A stretch of DNA of 17,500 bases from positions 10,940,038 to 10,957,537 of the forward strand of contig CM022667.1 in NCBI GenBank assembly GCA_012295275.1, in the 5' to 3' direction. This DNA comes from Chrysomallon squamiferum. Its lineage: Eukaryota > Mollusca > Gastropoda > Neomphalida > Peltospiridae. The position numbers and the translations under genes were made by a program. Numbering within the stretch: the first letter of the stretch is position 1; each line of letters opens with the position of its first letter. Below the pieces are notes generated by a model. That model ran no database searches and had not been told where the DNA came from. It saw nothing but the letters and a program-made list of their open reading frames with translations. This document shows, piece by piece, positions 1-8,103 of this stretch.

Positions 1-165
1 CTACTACTTTTACTATTACTATTACTACTACTTTACTACTAGTCAATACTATTATTACTCCTATTACCAGCACCCCCTCTACTTACTAAATCTAAACGTA
101 CCATGATGATTATTTCCACTAGTGTTATGTTACTAGTAGCACTACTAGAACTTTCTATTACCAAT
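1..165. repeat. Degenerate ACT/ATT triplet array
   Basis: The window opens inside a triplet-repeat block made mainly of ACT, ATT and TAC-phase variants. It is most regular over about 1-60 and decays toward 165 into a mixture that still keeps many ACT and TAC words. The left edge of the array lies outside the window. It has no coding value; it belongs to the same class as the arrays at 4258-4612 and 6780-7135. Confidence 0.8.
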
Positions 166-379
166 ATCATAAAATATTGCTTGTTTGTTTGTTTGTTAGT
201 TAATTATTTTATTAACTTGATTTAATTTAAAAATCTAGTCATCACAGATATAAACAAATTCTGGAAATCATTCCAGAAGAAGTATTATGTTTTTTCTAAA
301 CATGCTACTTTTTATAATCAAGAAAATCAGAGAAAGAGAAAAGAAAGAGAGAGGAGAAAAAATGAAATGAATTTTAATG
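166..379. other. AT-rich spacer with TTGT and purine tracts
   Basis: This stretch holds four tandem TTGT units at 181-197, AT-rich unique sequence, and a pure purine run at 329-362 made of AGA/GAAA words. A purine run of this length can be triplex-prone, but nothing else marks it as functional. No gene is visible. Confidence 0.6.
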
Positions 380-660
380 TAGTTGACTTTCAGAATTTGC
401 CTCTTATAATCCCGTCGCTTTGAAGACGTTTTAACCCCTGCGTCCACTGTTTGTCAAATATTGTAACCAACGTCGTCGTGTTTGACGTGCATGATGATCT
501 TGCGAAAACGTCACCTTTCGCAAACGTCGGCAACGAAATTTCTGTTTGTTTTCCATGAAACGATCAGGCACGTTCATCTATCGCCATTTTTCTGTTGAAA
601 TCAAATCATTGGTCTACAAACGAAAATTCTTTTCAGACAAAAATGACATGTTTGTCTTTA
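380..660. other. Complex-sequence island, CpG-containing
   Basis: This is non-repetitive sequence of clearly higher GC than its surroundings, with many CpG dinucleotides. AACGTC words are concentrated at 425-528. The open frame at 546-761 starts in this island but runs into a 24-A homopolymer, which gives a poly-lysine tail, and it has no recognisable domain, so I do not call it a gene. A cis-regulatory element is the more natural reading but is unproven. Confidence 0.5.
500..523. promoter_or_regulatory. 8-bp perfect inverted repeat around ACGTCA
   Basis: TTGCGAAA at 500-507 and its exact reverse complement TTTCGCAA at 516-523 flank an 8-base spacer that contains ACGTCA, a CRE half site. AACGTC lies at 507-512 and 523-528, 16 bp apart, with further copies at 425-430 (reverse) and 469-474. 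This could be a dimeric transcription factor site. That is inferred from symmetry only. Confidence 0.35.
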
Positions 661-678
661 AAATCACGCATACGATTA

Positions 679-740
679 TTTTTTTTTCTTTTGAAAAAAA
701 TAAAAAAAAAAAAAAAAAAAAAAAAGAAAAAAAAGAAAAT
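679..740. repeat. T-tract/A24 homopolymer pair
   Basis: A T-rich tract (about 679-692) is followed directly by an A-rich tract that contains 24 consecutive A at 702-725. The two can pair as an AT hairpin. It is probably replication slippage or an old poly(A) tail. Confidence 0.75.
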
Positions 741-745
741 TTCCA

Positions 746-1118
746 CATAGAAATTACGTAAGATTTTTGTTATTGTTTTCTAAAGACGGCCTCCAGCACT
801 TTTGTTTGAAATATAATAGACGATCGTATGTCATGGGTTTCATTTCACAAACAAACAAACGAAAAAAAAAAAAAGGTATAACTCGCTTCGGTTGAACAGA
901 CGTGCAAATTATTCATCCCTCATTCGGTCCCGTTTGCTGTATGGGGGGGGGGATTGAAACTTACGTAACAATCTGGCGTTTTATCGTCACGGTGCAAAGT
1001 ACAATTGAAACAAGACACCGGGCCAAGATGTCCATTTCACGACGTTACGTCACACGATTCTTTTCATTACGTTAAATCACTATAGAAATGGGCAAGTGTT
1101 TTATTTCATAGAGTAGCG
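746..1118. other. Unique sequence with G10 run
   Basis: This is mostly complex sequence with short CAAA and A-rich tracts near 850-876 and ten consecutive G at 943-952. The segment about 890-1090 is CpG-containing and has ACGT-core words, for example GACGTTACGTCAC at 1041-1053. No gene or RNA was recognised. Confidence 0.5.
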
Positions 1119-1135
1119 CCCCACCCCCCACCCCC
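1119..1135 (-). other. C-rich tract, G-tracts on minus strand
   Basis: C4-A-C6-A-C5 on the plus strand gives G5-T-G6-T-G4 on the minus strand. It could form a two-layer G-quadruplex, or an i-motif on the plus strand. Similar tracts occur at 3461-3476 and 15866-15879. Confidence 0.4.
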
Positions 1136-1207
1136 TGCAGTACCTTACCCTACCATCTGTTCTCGATACACACATCACGTAATATAAATTCGGATAACCT
1201 AATGATT

Positions 1208-1252
1208 CAGGGGCGGTCCCGCGGTCTGGGCCAGGAAAAAAAAAAAAAAAAA
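1208..1252. other. CAGGGGCGG motif and GC-rich segment ending in A17
   Basis: A GC-rich stretch starting CAGGGGCGG at 1208-1216 runs into 17 A at 1236-1252. CAGGGGCGG resembles the terminal bases of some hAT-type transposons, and the A run resembles a retroposed tail. No partner terminus (CCGCCCCTG) or target-site duplication was found in the window. This may be a fragment of a mobile element or chance. Confidence 0.2.
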
Positions 1253-1366
1253 GAGGCAAAAATAGAAGGGAAGTTTTTTTTTGTAAAACTGTTCCTAAAA
1301 ACATTATTTTTGAATTTTCTTTTTTGTTTTTTGAGATGAAGTATATGTTTCTTGACAAATCTAAAC

Positions 1367-1367
1367 T

Positions 1368-1410
<43 letters not shown>

Positions 1411-1424
1411 TTATTATTATTATT
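1367..1424. repeat. (TTTA)n followed by (TTA)n
   Basis: About eleven TTTA units at 1367-1411 change directly into TTA units at 1410-1424. It is a simple compound microsatellite. Confidence 0.92.
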
Positions 1425-1559
1425 TCATTTTTGTTTTTGTTTTTAATTTTCTAGTACCTGAACAGACAAACATACAAGACATTTGAAATAATTATAAGCC
1501 TAAGTCTTAGCTGAGAATATCACATATATAATAAATTTTGAAGTTTAAACGTAATATAA

Positions 1560-1566
<7 letters not shown>
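1425..1566. other. AT-rich unique spacer
   Basis: Non-repetitive AT-rich sequence between two microsatellites. No signal seen. Confidence 0.5.

Positions 1567-1632
<66 letters not shown>
1567..1632. repeat. (GA)33 dinucleotide array
   Basis: There are thirty-three uninterrupted GA units, followed by two GACA-type units. Tracts like this can bind GAGA-factor-type proteins in insects and can form triplex DNA. An oppositely oriented (TC)n array lies about 1.1 kb downstream at 2776-2822. Confidence 0.95.
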
Positions 1633-1640
<8 letters not shown>

Positions 1641-1796
1641 AAGAATCTGAATATCATTTTAATTTCTAAATTTAATAACAAAAAGATTAAAATAATTATT
1701 TTTTAATATCTCACAAACAAAAAAACTCAACAACAAAGTGAAACATTACTTTCTATAACTCAGCAATAAAATTAAATATTATTAAACAACAATTAG
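1633..1796. other. AT-rich unique spacer
   Basis: AT-rich sequence without recognisable structure, leading into the A32 run. Nothing functional seen. Confidence 0.5.

Positions 1797-1828
<32 letters not shown>
1797..1828. repeat. Poly(A) run, 32 bp
   Basis: This is the longest homopolymer in the window, 32 A in a row. It directly precedes a CpG-containing island (1829-2290). It could be a remnant of a retroposed tail on the plus strand or a slippage product. Confidence 0.95.
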
Positions 1829-1830
<2 letters not shown>

Positions 1831-1860
1831 GACGTCTTCTCCTGCTTCAAAACAAACACG

Positions 1861-1877
1861 CACGTGCTGCACACGTG
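1861..1877. promoter_or_regulatory. Paired CACGTG E-boxes, 11 bp apart
   Basis: Two canonical CACGTG hexamers start at 1861 and 1872, about one helical turn apart. They lie inside a partial inverted repeat (AAACACG at 1854-1860 and CGTGTTT at 1874-1880). CACGTG is the known core for MYC/MAX, USF, MITF/TFE and CLOCK-type bHLH dimers. One-turn spacing would let two dimers sit on the same face. Confidence 0.4.
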
Positions 1878-2097
1878 TTTTAATTTACTGTCAATCATAC
1901 CAGGATCATGTTAATTATTTACACACACACACAACATCTTCCATAACGTTCTTTCTTAATTAAAAACGTCATCGCCGCCGGCTTCAAAACAAAGCCGTCC
2001 ATTGATATATAAATGTTACTCAACTAACGTGAAACATACGCGATGATGTAAAAGACAAAACCATAAGAGCCCTTCCCTGGATATCACCCCCACGTGA

Positions 2098-2113
2098 ATG
2101 AATATCTATTCAT
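2098..2113. promoter_or_regulatory. 7-bp inverted repeat ATGAATA/TATTCAT
   Basis: ATGAATA at 2098-2104 and TATTCAT at 2107-2113 are exact reverse complements with a 2-base spacer, two bases after the CACGTG at 2091-2096. The words resemble POU or homeodomain half sites. Function is not shown. Confidence 0.3.
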
Positions 2114-2290
2114 GACCCCACATGGAGTAGCAATTATCATGCAATAAATGCCATATATTAATGGGTAAGCATATACTGTATACTTATTTAGTTTATTAAC
2201 GAGTTTGAAGATAATGTTTTACAGTTATCAGTTTCAGCTGAAATTAACGATTTTAAGATGTTGGACATTTTAAGATATTTTTGACACTTA

Positions 2291-2353
2291 AAGAAAAAAA
2301 GAAAAAAAAAAAAGAAGAGATCTACTATTTTTTTTTTTTTTTTTTTTTTTTTT
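2291..2353. repeat. A-rich tract and T26 run
   Basis: An A-rich tract (about 2291-2313, interrupted by G) is followed 15 bp later by 26 T at 2328-2353. It forms an AT inverted repeat. Confidence 0.85.
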
Positions 2354-2562
2354 GATTTATCAAATGAGATGCCACTAGTCTAGTATGTAAAGAAATACTA
2401 AAGATTAGATTGAGTGATGTATGCGGTGATTTTAAATAAATAAATTTGATATAAAAATTATTAAGAAAGAAAAAAGAATTTGGTTGCATTGGAATGAAAT
2501 ATATTTATTTTTGTTTTGCAAATAACATTTTTATAACTTTTATTTATTTATTTATAAATTTA
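2354..2562. other. AT-rich unique spacer
   Basis: AT-rich sequence with short TTTA words near its end. A chance open frame begins at 2494 and continues into the triplet array as Ile/Thr homopolymers; it is not a gene. Confidence 0.5.
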
Positions 2563-2572
2563 TTTATTATTA

Positions 2573-2652
<80 letters not shown>

Positions 2653-2672
2653 TTTATTGTTGTTGTTATTAT
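2563..2672. repeat. Compound triplet array ATT to ACT to GTT
   Basis: ATT units pass into ACT units at about 2620 without a change of 3-bp phase (A at 2581, 2620, 2623, 2656). GTT/ATT units then follow to about 2672. In translation this gives Ile and Thr runs. Confidence 0.9.
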
Positions 2673-2755
2673 TATTACCATTACTATATTTTGTTTTTTA
2701 AATATTATTTTAGTTTTTTTTTTTTTTTAAAATAAATTATTTATTTCAGTGTCTC

Positions 2756-2771
2756 TCTCATCATCATCATC

Positions 2772-2825
<54 letters not shown>

Positions 2826-2870
2826 ACACACACACACACACATACAAACACACACATACACATACCCACA
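2756..2870. repeat. Compound (TCA)n(TC)n(CA)n array
   Basis: TCA units about 2758-2776, TC units 2776-2822, then CA units from 2825 with interrupted CACATA words to about 2870. Confidence 0.9.
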
Positions 2871-3115
2871 TACTAACTTTACCTATAACAATGACGACAA
2901 TTAATATATCATTAAATACGCAACTCTTACATGCATGTTATCCAATTCTAAACTGCTGCCCACACAGATAAAAAGTATTACCATAGTAATGAATCGCTAT
3001 GCCTATTTAGAGAACTTAAATATATAGGCATTTCAGCGTAAGGTATAATTATCCCTACAAATTTATTTCTAGCTTTACAAAGTTGCAGTTTTTCTCACCC
3101 TACCTGGATTCTGAG
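2871..3115. other. AT-rich unique sequence
   Basis: This is complex but AT-rich sequence with no repeat longer than a few units. No coding frame, RNA gene or clear motif cluster was seen. Confidence 0.5.
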
Positions 3116-3400
3116 AACAAAAGAGAGAGAGAGAAACAACAAATAAGAAAAACGTGAAAAGAAACACATAAGAAATGAACAAATAAACGATAATTATAGA
3201 GAGAGAAAAAAAAGTAATTTATAATGAAAGAACAAACACATAAGAAAATAAAAAAAAAAAAATATATATATAACTGAAAAGAAATAGAATACATAACACA
3301 AAAAAAAAAAAAAAATATATATAACAGAAAAGAGAAGAAGAAGAAAAACTAAATAATAGAAACGAAAGAACGAAACAGCAACGGAACATAAATACTTTGT
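3116..3400. repeat. Purine-rich low-complexity tract
   Basis: GAGA, GAAA, AACA and long A-rich words with short TATATA patches (about 3262 and 3316). Two overlapping minus-strand open frames here consist of Phe/Ser/Leu runs and are products of the base composition. Confidence 0.75.
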
Positions 3401-3950
3401 TCATTATCCAGTGAAATTTACATCAATGACGTAACGTCGCTGACATTTAAAGATCTATTTCCCCCCACCCACCCCCGTTACTGGTGCCAACCATCAATTT
3501 AAGATTACTAATTGCATGATTTCATAAAAAAAAAAAAAAAAAAAAAAAGTTTGAACAAGAAAAGAAAAAGAAATTCGCGATCTGTGCATCGTTTTATGAC
3601 GTCTAGCGCGAAAATGAAGACTAATTACCGCCCGTTATCGTGCTGTAATCTTCCGCCCTATTATTACGCAATGAAATTGACACGTTGTAATTTAGGGCCT
3701 AATCTGCAATAATTGTGGGAACAGATTTCATCTTCTTTATGATTATTTTTATGTTTGTTTCTTGTGTTGTGTAGCTGTACGTACTGTGAATGTAATTTGT
3801 CGATCGAAAACAGGATTATTTCCCTCGCCCCAACATCATCGCTGTTGGTGATTTTTCTTACGTATTCTGTCACGTGATTCTGATGCTGGTTATAAGATGA
3901 ATAACATTTTTGAATTTTTACTTTTATATGTTTAATTTTTGTATTTAATT

Positions 3951-3952
<2 letters not shown>
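3401..3952. other. Complex island with C-tract and A23
   Basis: This CpG-containing unique sequence has a C6-A-C3-A-C5 tract at 3461-3476 and 23 A at 3526-3548. It also has the palindromes GTACGTAC (3777-3784) and TCGATCGA (3800-3807), and a CACGTG E-box at 3871-3876. The minus-strand frame at 3664-3954 and the plus-strand frame at 3512-3712 show no domain and cross low-complexity DNA, so neither is called. Confidence 0.45.
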
Positions 3953-4000
<48 letters not shown>

Positions 4001-4002
4001 TT
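3953..4002. repeat. (ATT)n array
   Basis: About sixteen perfect ATT units, followed by AT-rich TTTA-type sequence to 4250. Confidence 0.95.
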
Positions 4003-4256
4003 AAATTCTGTTTAATCAGTTTTATTATTTTAAATCAGATATTTACTTCGTTTCTGAATAAATAATAATAATAAAAAAATGTTTCCTTTATTTATTTAAT
4101 TATTTATTTTTATTTGTTTCTTAATCATATATATTTATCTATTTCTTTCTTTACTGACATTTTTTATTGTTTCCTTTATTTGCTTATCAATTTATGTGTA
4201 TATTCAGATTAATAATACGAATCGATTTATAAAATAAACATCAGTTATGCTCGTTT

Positions 4257-4257
<1 letters not shown>
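4003..4257. other. AT-rich spacer with TTTA words
   Basis: Low-complexity AT-rich DNA with scattered TTTA, TTTC and AATA units. No gene or motif of interest. Confidence 0.55.
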
Positions 4258-4288
<31 letters not shown>

Positions 4289-4612
4289 ATACTACTACTA
4301 CTACTACTAATATAACTGCTACTACTGCTACTATTACTACTACTATTGCTAAAAAACTGCTCCTACTATCACTACTGCTACTACTACTAACACTACAGCT
4401 ACTACTATTGCTCCTATTACTACCACTATTGCTACGACTGCTGCTACTACCACTACTAATGCCACTACTACTACTACTAGTACTACTAGCAATATTGCTA
4501 TTACTGCTGCTACTATTACCACTGCTTTTATTATCAGTACATTGATTTTAATAACGTCTCCCACAGGTACTGTTACTGCTTCTACAACAACTACTGCTAC
4601 TAAAAACAACAT
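4258..4612. repeat. Degenerate ACT/ATT/GCT triplet array
   Basis: This is a long triplet array dominated by ACT with ATT, GCT, ACC and AAT variants. Most triplets follow a purine-any-pyrimidine pattern. The minus-strand open frame at 4349-4612 (Val, Ala and Ile only over most of its length) exists because the phase is preserved; it should not be annotated as a protein. Confidence 0.88.
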
Positions 4613-4624
4613 CCATCATCCAAA

Positions 4625-4688
4625 AGAAGAAGAAGAAGAAGAAGAAAAAAAAAAATAAAAAATAAAATAAAATAAAATAAAATAAAAA
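4625..4688. repeat. (GAA)n then (AAAAT)n
   Basis: About seven GAA units at 4625-4647 are followed by AAAAT/TAAAA units to 4688. This is the only clean AAG-class triplet array in the window. Confidence 0.9.
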
Positions 4689-4740
4689 AAACAACAAAAA
4701 ACATTGTTTTTCGATGAATTCAAAATATATTTTGTTTGTG

Positions 4741-4750
4741 GTCACGTGAC
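4741..4750. promoter_or_regulatory. GTCACGTGAC palindromic E-box (CLEAR-like)
   Basis: This is an exact 10-bp palindrome matching the CLEAR consensus known for vertebrate TFEB/MITF-family factors. It sits in about 140 bp of non-repetitive sequence between two low-complexity blocks. Use by such a factor in this organism is inference. Confidence 0.35.
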
Positions 4751-4850
4751 ATCAGCCTCGTGGTTTCTATAACATTTATTCATTTCTTCGTTCGTTGATT
4801 CATTTATTCTATCACTCCATTTTGTAGATGTTCACTTTTGACGTTGGAAC

Positions 4851-4910
4851 CATTAAGAGAAAGAAGAAGAAGCAAGGAAAAGAAGAAGAGGAAAAAAGAA
4901 GAAATAATTA
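4851..4910. repeat. Purine-rich GAA/GAAA tract
   Basis: Nearly pure purine sequence of AGA, GAA and GGAAA words. Two overlapping chance frames start just upstream (4828 and 4838). Confidence 0.7.
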
Positions 4911-5285
4911 CACTGCCATGTTTATTTTACAGTTCATATTTTCGTTTTCACGAAATGAATTATTATTTTTCTTCAAGAATAATTGCTTTATCGTTTCCAA
5001 TCTTAACATTTACCTATGAAAATAATCAACAAACACTTTTGATAACAGCAAAATCTTCTTTTCCGCAAAGTTCATGACCCGGCACGTGCGTCAGGCTGGA
5101 AAGCGCGCTTTGATTCCGTCGGATATCGGAAATGTCCGTATGTGACGAGTCGCCTCCGCCATACGTGTGTGTTGATGAGACAAACCAAGAGAAATTATGT
5201 TTGTTTAACTGCGAGTCGTAAATAATTATTAATCGTTGAAAGATAATTTATAGCATTTAATAATTAAATAATAACAAATACTATC
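4911..5285. other. Unique sequence with CpG-containing core
   Basis: The centre (about 5060-5220) is GC-richer, has several CpGs and contains CACGTG at 5083-5088. The rest is AT-rich. No exon is recognisable. Confidence 0.45.
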
Positions 5286-5450
5286 ATAATAATAATAATA
5301 ATAATCATCATCATCATCATCACTGTAATAATAAATGAATAAATAAATAAAATAAAATAAAATAAAATAAGTAAATAAATAATAAAAAATAAAAAATAAA
5401 TAAATAAAAAATAAAATTAAAATAAAATAAAAGAATGAATGAAAGAAATA
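5286..5450. repeat. (AAT)n, (ATC)n and (AAAT)n compound
   Basis: AAT units at about 5286-5305 change to CAT/ATC units to 5322, then AAAT and AAAAT units to about 5430. Minus-strand frames here are Phe/Tyr/Leu-rich artefacts. Confidence 0.88.
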
Positions 5451-5867
5451 AAACAAAGAAGAAAAGAACAAAAAGAAAGAAGAATGAATAAAAATGAAAC
5501 ATTCCTCGGACAAATGATGAAGTAGAGATGTGTAGATGGATGCAGTGTTTATGTTTGATCTTTTCTATCATTTCTTTCTCTCTCCCTCTCTTTTTTTTTT
5601 CTTTCCAGATTTTGATAACAGTAATAGCTGTAGTAGTAAAAAGAATATATATTTTTTAAATATCACCTGAAACATTTCATCACAAACAAACAAACAAAAA
5701 TATTAAAACATTTTTTTATTTTTTTATTATTATTATTTTAAATCAAAAACAAAATTAAAACAATTAAACATTATCCATTGCATTCCAAGACACCTAATCA
5801 AATTAAAGACATTATTATTTTGTTTAATAAGCATATGTCAACAATTTGAATAGAGCACTAGCGACGC
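5451..5867. other. AT-rich low-complexity spacer
   Basis: Contains a purine-rich stretch to about 5490, a TC/T-rich tract (5576-5600) and a CAAA cluster at 5683-5699. AT-rich unique DNA follows. No gene seen. Confidence 0.5.
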
Positions 5868-5912
5868 AAACAACAACAACAACAACAGCAGCAGCAGTAG
5901 TAGTAATAGTAA

Positions 5913-5950
<38 letters not shown>

Positions 5951-5990
5951 ATAGTAGTAACAATAATAACTATAATAATAATAATATTAA
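5868..5990. repeat. Phase-locked AAC-AGC-AGT-AAT triplet array
   Basis: Starting from A at 5872, triplets run AAC, AGC, AGT, AAT, AGT, AAC, AAT with A as first base in almost all of about 39 units and no phase shift. Open frames on both strands (5824-6198 minus; 5846-6049 plus) result from this. They encode Thr/Val/Ile runs and are not genes. Confidence 0.9.
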
Positions 5991-6125
5991 TAACAAAAAC
6001 AAAATCGATTATTACAACAAAAACTGTACGTAAAATAATATTATTCTGAATTAGGCGTTTCAAAATAAAGACCTGAAAAAAGTAGAAAAATAAATAAATA
6101 AAAAAGTTAATTGAATATAATTCAA
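5991..6125. other. AT-rich spacer
   Basis: AT-rich sequence with a short AAAT patch near 6090. Nothing supported. Confidence 0.5.
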
Positions 6126-6410
6126 TGCCGATCATCATCAACTTGTCGCTTCTTATTTCTTTTCTTCTCGCGCGTACAAACTGAACGTCGCGTGCCATAG
6201 TCTTCTTAAAAACCTTTCACGCCTCGTTTGAAGCAAATCGCAAAGCAAAAAATCCATCTCCTTTGATAGAACTGAGACATATGTCAGTCTGACGGCCTTT
6301 CAGAACTTATCAAAACAAATTAAACTTTCATCTCTCCAACATGGCCCCCGTAGTAACAAGCTAGACGATATGAAAGCCCTCTCCATTTCTAGAGTCGCCT
6401 ATCGAGCCTC

Positions 6411-6424
6411 GTTATCGCGATAAC
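6411..6424. promoter_or_regulatory. 14-bp perfect palindrome GTTATCGCGATAAC
   Basis: This is a perfect 14-bp palindrome in otherwise AT-rich DNA. Its core TATCGCGATA is close to the TGTCGYGAYA site I recall for human ZBED1/hDREF. It overlaps the ZNF143/Staf-like site that follows. It could be a homodimer binding site in a promoter; no transcript evidence is available. Confidence 0.4.
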
Positions 6425-6439
6425 CCAGCATGCACAGCG
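6422..6439 (+). promoter_or_regulatory. ZNF143/Staf-like site
   Basis: Compared with the Staf binding consensus as I remember it (YWCCCRNMATSCMYYRCR), this 18-mer matches at 16 positions, including CCC and the ATGC core (CCCAGCATGC). In vertebrates the factor works at promoters of mRNA and snRNA-type genes. Conservation of the site in this lineage is inferred. Confidence 0.35.
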
Positions 6440-6444
6440 CGCGT

Positions 6445-6455
6445 TAGATGGCAGT
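6445..6455 (+). promoter_or_regulatory. CTCF-like core TAGATGGCAGT
   Basis: It matches YAGRKGGCRSY, the core of the CTCF motif, at all 11 positions, but only 2 of 5 upstream positions agree. It lies 5 bp after the ZNF143-like site. The two factors often sit together in vertebrate genomes. Confidence 0.3.
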
Positions 6456-6779
6456 TGTTAAAATAAAATAAAATAATGTTACAAGGGAGTATAATTATTA
6501 AGTATAACAGATGTAAGCATTTCCAAGGAGACGTGCTGTTTTGTTTGTTGTCTAATGGTTTTGTTGAAGCGATTTGATAGATAATTTTATAGATAATTAG
6601 CAAGAGGTCTTTCACATCATTTCTATGGATATGGAGGGACATTCCTACCAAGACCTGTTATATGTCATTCGTCCAATATTAGCTGGAATGGGAAAAATCC
6701 TAAAAGACACGACCTAAAATTGTAGTACATGCGAATCAGCTATATGGTTCTGTTTATTCTGCTAGTATCACAGATGCTG

Positions 6780-7135
6780 TAACTGCTACATCTGATTTTA
6801 CTGCTACTACTGTGACTACTATTACAGCTACTACTACTACCACTACTACTGCTATTACTACAAACTACAACTTCTATAACTACTACTATAACTTCTGTTA
6901 TTACTATTGTACTGCTACCATTACCATTACTACCACTTTTTTACTGCTACTACTACTTCTACCACGGCCACTAGTACAACCTCTACTGTGACTACTACTA
7001 CAACTGCTTCACCTCCTATTACTACTACTACCACTACATTGCTGTTGTTAACATTATCGTTGTTGTTGATGATGCTGTCATCATCATCATCACCATTATC
7101 ACAATCACCATCACAATTTATCATCACAGTCATCA
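6780..7135. repeat. Degenerate ACT/ATT then ATC triplet array
   Basis: ACT, ACC, ATT, GCT and AGT-type triplets to about 7035, a GTT patch to 7065, then ATC/CAT units at 7072-7135. Long frames on both strands (6907-7266 plus, 6930-7136 minus) are Thr/Ser or Val/Asp-rich artefacts. Confidence 0.85.
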
Positions 7136-7470
7136 TTAAAAATCTGTTTTTGTTTTCGCTGGCTGCTGTGGTATGTGGTGAATGTCAGCCACGTGTTTTC
7201 TGCATTCCACTACGACTACGACAACACACAAATCTGAAAATGTTTGAATTCCGAGCAAATATGTAAAACCATAATGCAATGTTGCAAATAAGACCGCGCA
7301 AACAAGACAGCGCAGCCTCGCTTTGAACGTTCTTACATCCGGGCGTTGTCGAGGACTTTTTAAACAGTGAAGCGTAGCGCTGTTTACAGATATCCTGATT
7401 ATTAAAATGTTTAAAGCAGAGGTTCCAGTGAGGTGAAGGGGGGGGGAAGGTACAGACATATCCCTGAATC
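7136..7470. other. Complex island, no recognised gene
   Basis: This CpG-containing unique sequence has CACGTG at 7190-7195, a short hairpin (AAACAGTG 7362-7369 with CGCTGTTT 7378-7385, one G-T pair) and nine G at 7438-7446. The 107-codon minus-strand frame (7136-7459) is composition-wise the least repetitive long frame in the window. It still contains a Val run and shows no domain I recognise. I leave it uncalled. Confidence 0.4.
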
Positions 7471-8079
7471 CTCTATTTACTTATGAGAATAAAAAATAAA
7501 TTTTTTTAAAAAATTTAAATTTAAAATAAAAAAAAAAAATTAAAAAATTAACAAAAAAGAAAACAATGATATTTAAATTAATGATAATGATTATGATGAT
7601 TGATAATAATATCAATATGAACAACAAAAAGCAACGATCGTTTGATTTTGATGATGATGATATTTAAAATAAAACAGCTACAAAGGTTTGTTTTTCTTGG
7701 AAAAAAAAAAAAATAAAAAAAAAATGTTGGTTGGTAAGAAAGAAGATAATATTAATGAATGAAGGAAAACAAATTTTGAAAAATAAATAAGAACGATGAA
7801 TGAAAGAGAATAAATAAATAAATAAATAAAAAAATAATAATAAATAAATAAATAAATAAAATAAAATAAAATAAATAAAAATAAAAAAAAAATAAAATAA
7901 AAAAAAATAAAAAAAAAATAATACGGATCTCTCCTTGGTATTTTTTTTTTAAATTTTTTTATTTTATTTATTTATTTTTTAAATTCAAATATAAAATAGT
8001 TATTAACTCTATCGAAACATATTTAGAGTTATCTGACCTTGTCAGAACACGTGCAAATATTTCTCGTTCATTCTCGTTC
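7471..8079. repeat. A/T-rich low-complexity block with (AAAT)n
   Basis: A-rich and AAAT/AAAAT words dominate 7480-7560 and 7800-7925, with GATGAT patches at 7580-7665 and T-rich DNA at 7938-7980. The end (7980-8079) is more complex and carries CACGTG at 8048-8053. No gene. Confidence 0.75.
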
Positions 8080-8103
8080 TTTTTTTTTTTTTTTTTTTTT
8101 TTT
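8080..8103. repeat. Poly(T) run, 24 bp
   Basis: Twenty-four consecutive T. It is the left flank of a 251-bp unique segment whose right flank is an A23 run. Confidence 0.95.

Larger units (their letters stand above)
1829..2290. other. Complex island with E-boxes and a short duplication
   Basis: This non-repetitive island contains three CACGTG E-boxes (1861, 1872, 2091) and two copies of the 13-mer GCTTCAAAACAAA (1844-1856 and 1981-1993). It also has a perfect inverted repeat at 2098-2113 and octamer or homeobox-like AT words around 2130-2160. There is no open frame of note. It reads like an enhancer-type element, which is inference. Confidence 0.45.
6126..6779. other. Complex island with promoter-like cluster
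   Basis: This is non-repetitive sequence, GC-richer over about 6126-6460 with many CpGs. It includes GTCAG-T-CTGAC at 6283-6293, a TCF/LEF-like CCTTTGATA at 6260-6268, an ATGGCC word at 6340, and the motif cluster at 6411-6455. From 6460 to 6779 the sequence is AT-richer and featureless. The minus-strand frame 6412-6651 has no recognisable domain. Confidence 0.5.

Noticed and set aside
4349-4612. 87-codon Val/Ala/Ile frame
   Set aside because: Translation of a degenerate ACT array; no signal beyond repeat composition.
5586-5600. Polypyrimidine tract followed by CAG as a splice acceptor
   Set aside because: No open frame or exon-like sequence follows; the next 250 bp are AT-rich low complexity.
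6780-7135. CRISPR-like or protein-coding repeat array
   Set aside because: There are no conserved repeat units separated by unique spacers; this is a degenerate triplet microsatellite.
7136-7459. 107-codon minus-strand frame in a non-repetitive island
   Set aside because: It contains a Val run from a short triplet patch and no recognisable domain, and it ends within the triplet array boundary; evidence is too weak for a gene call.
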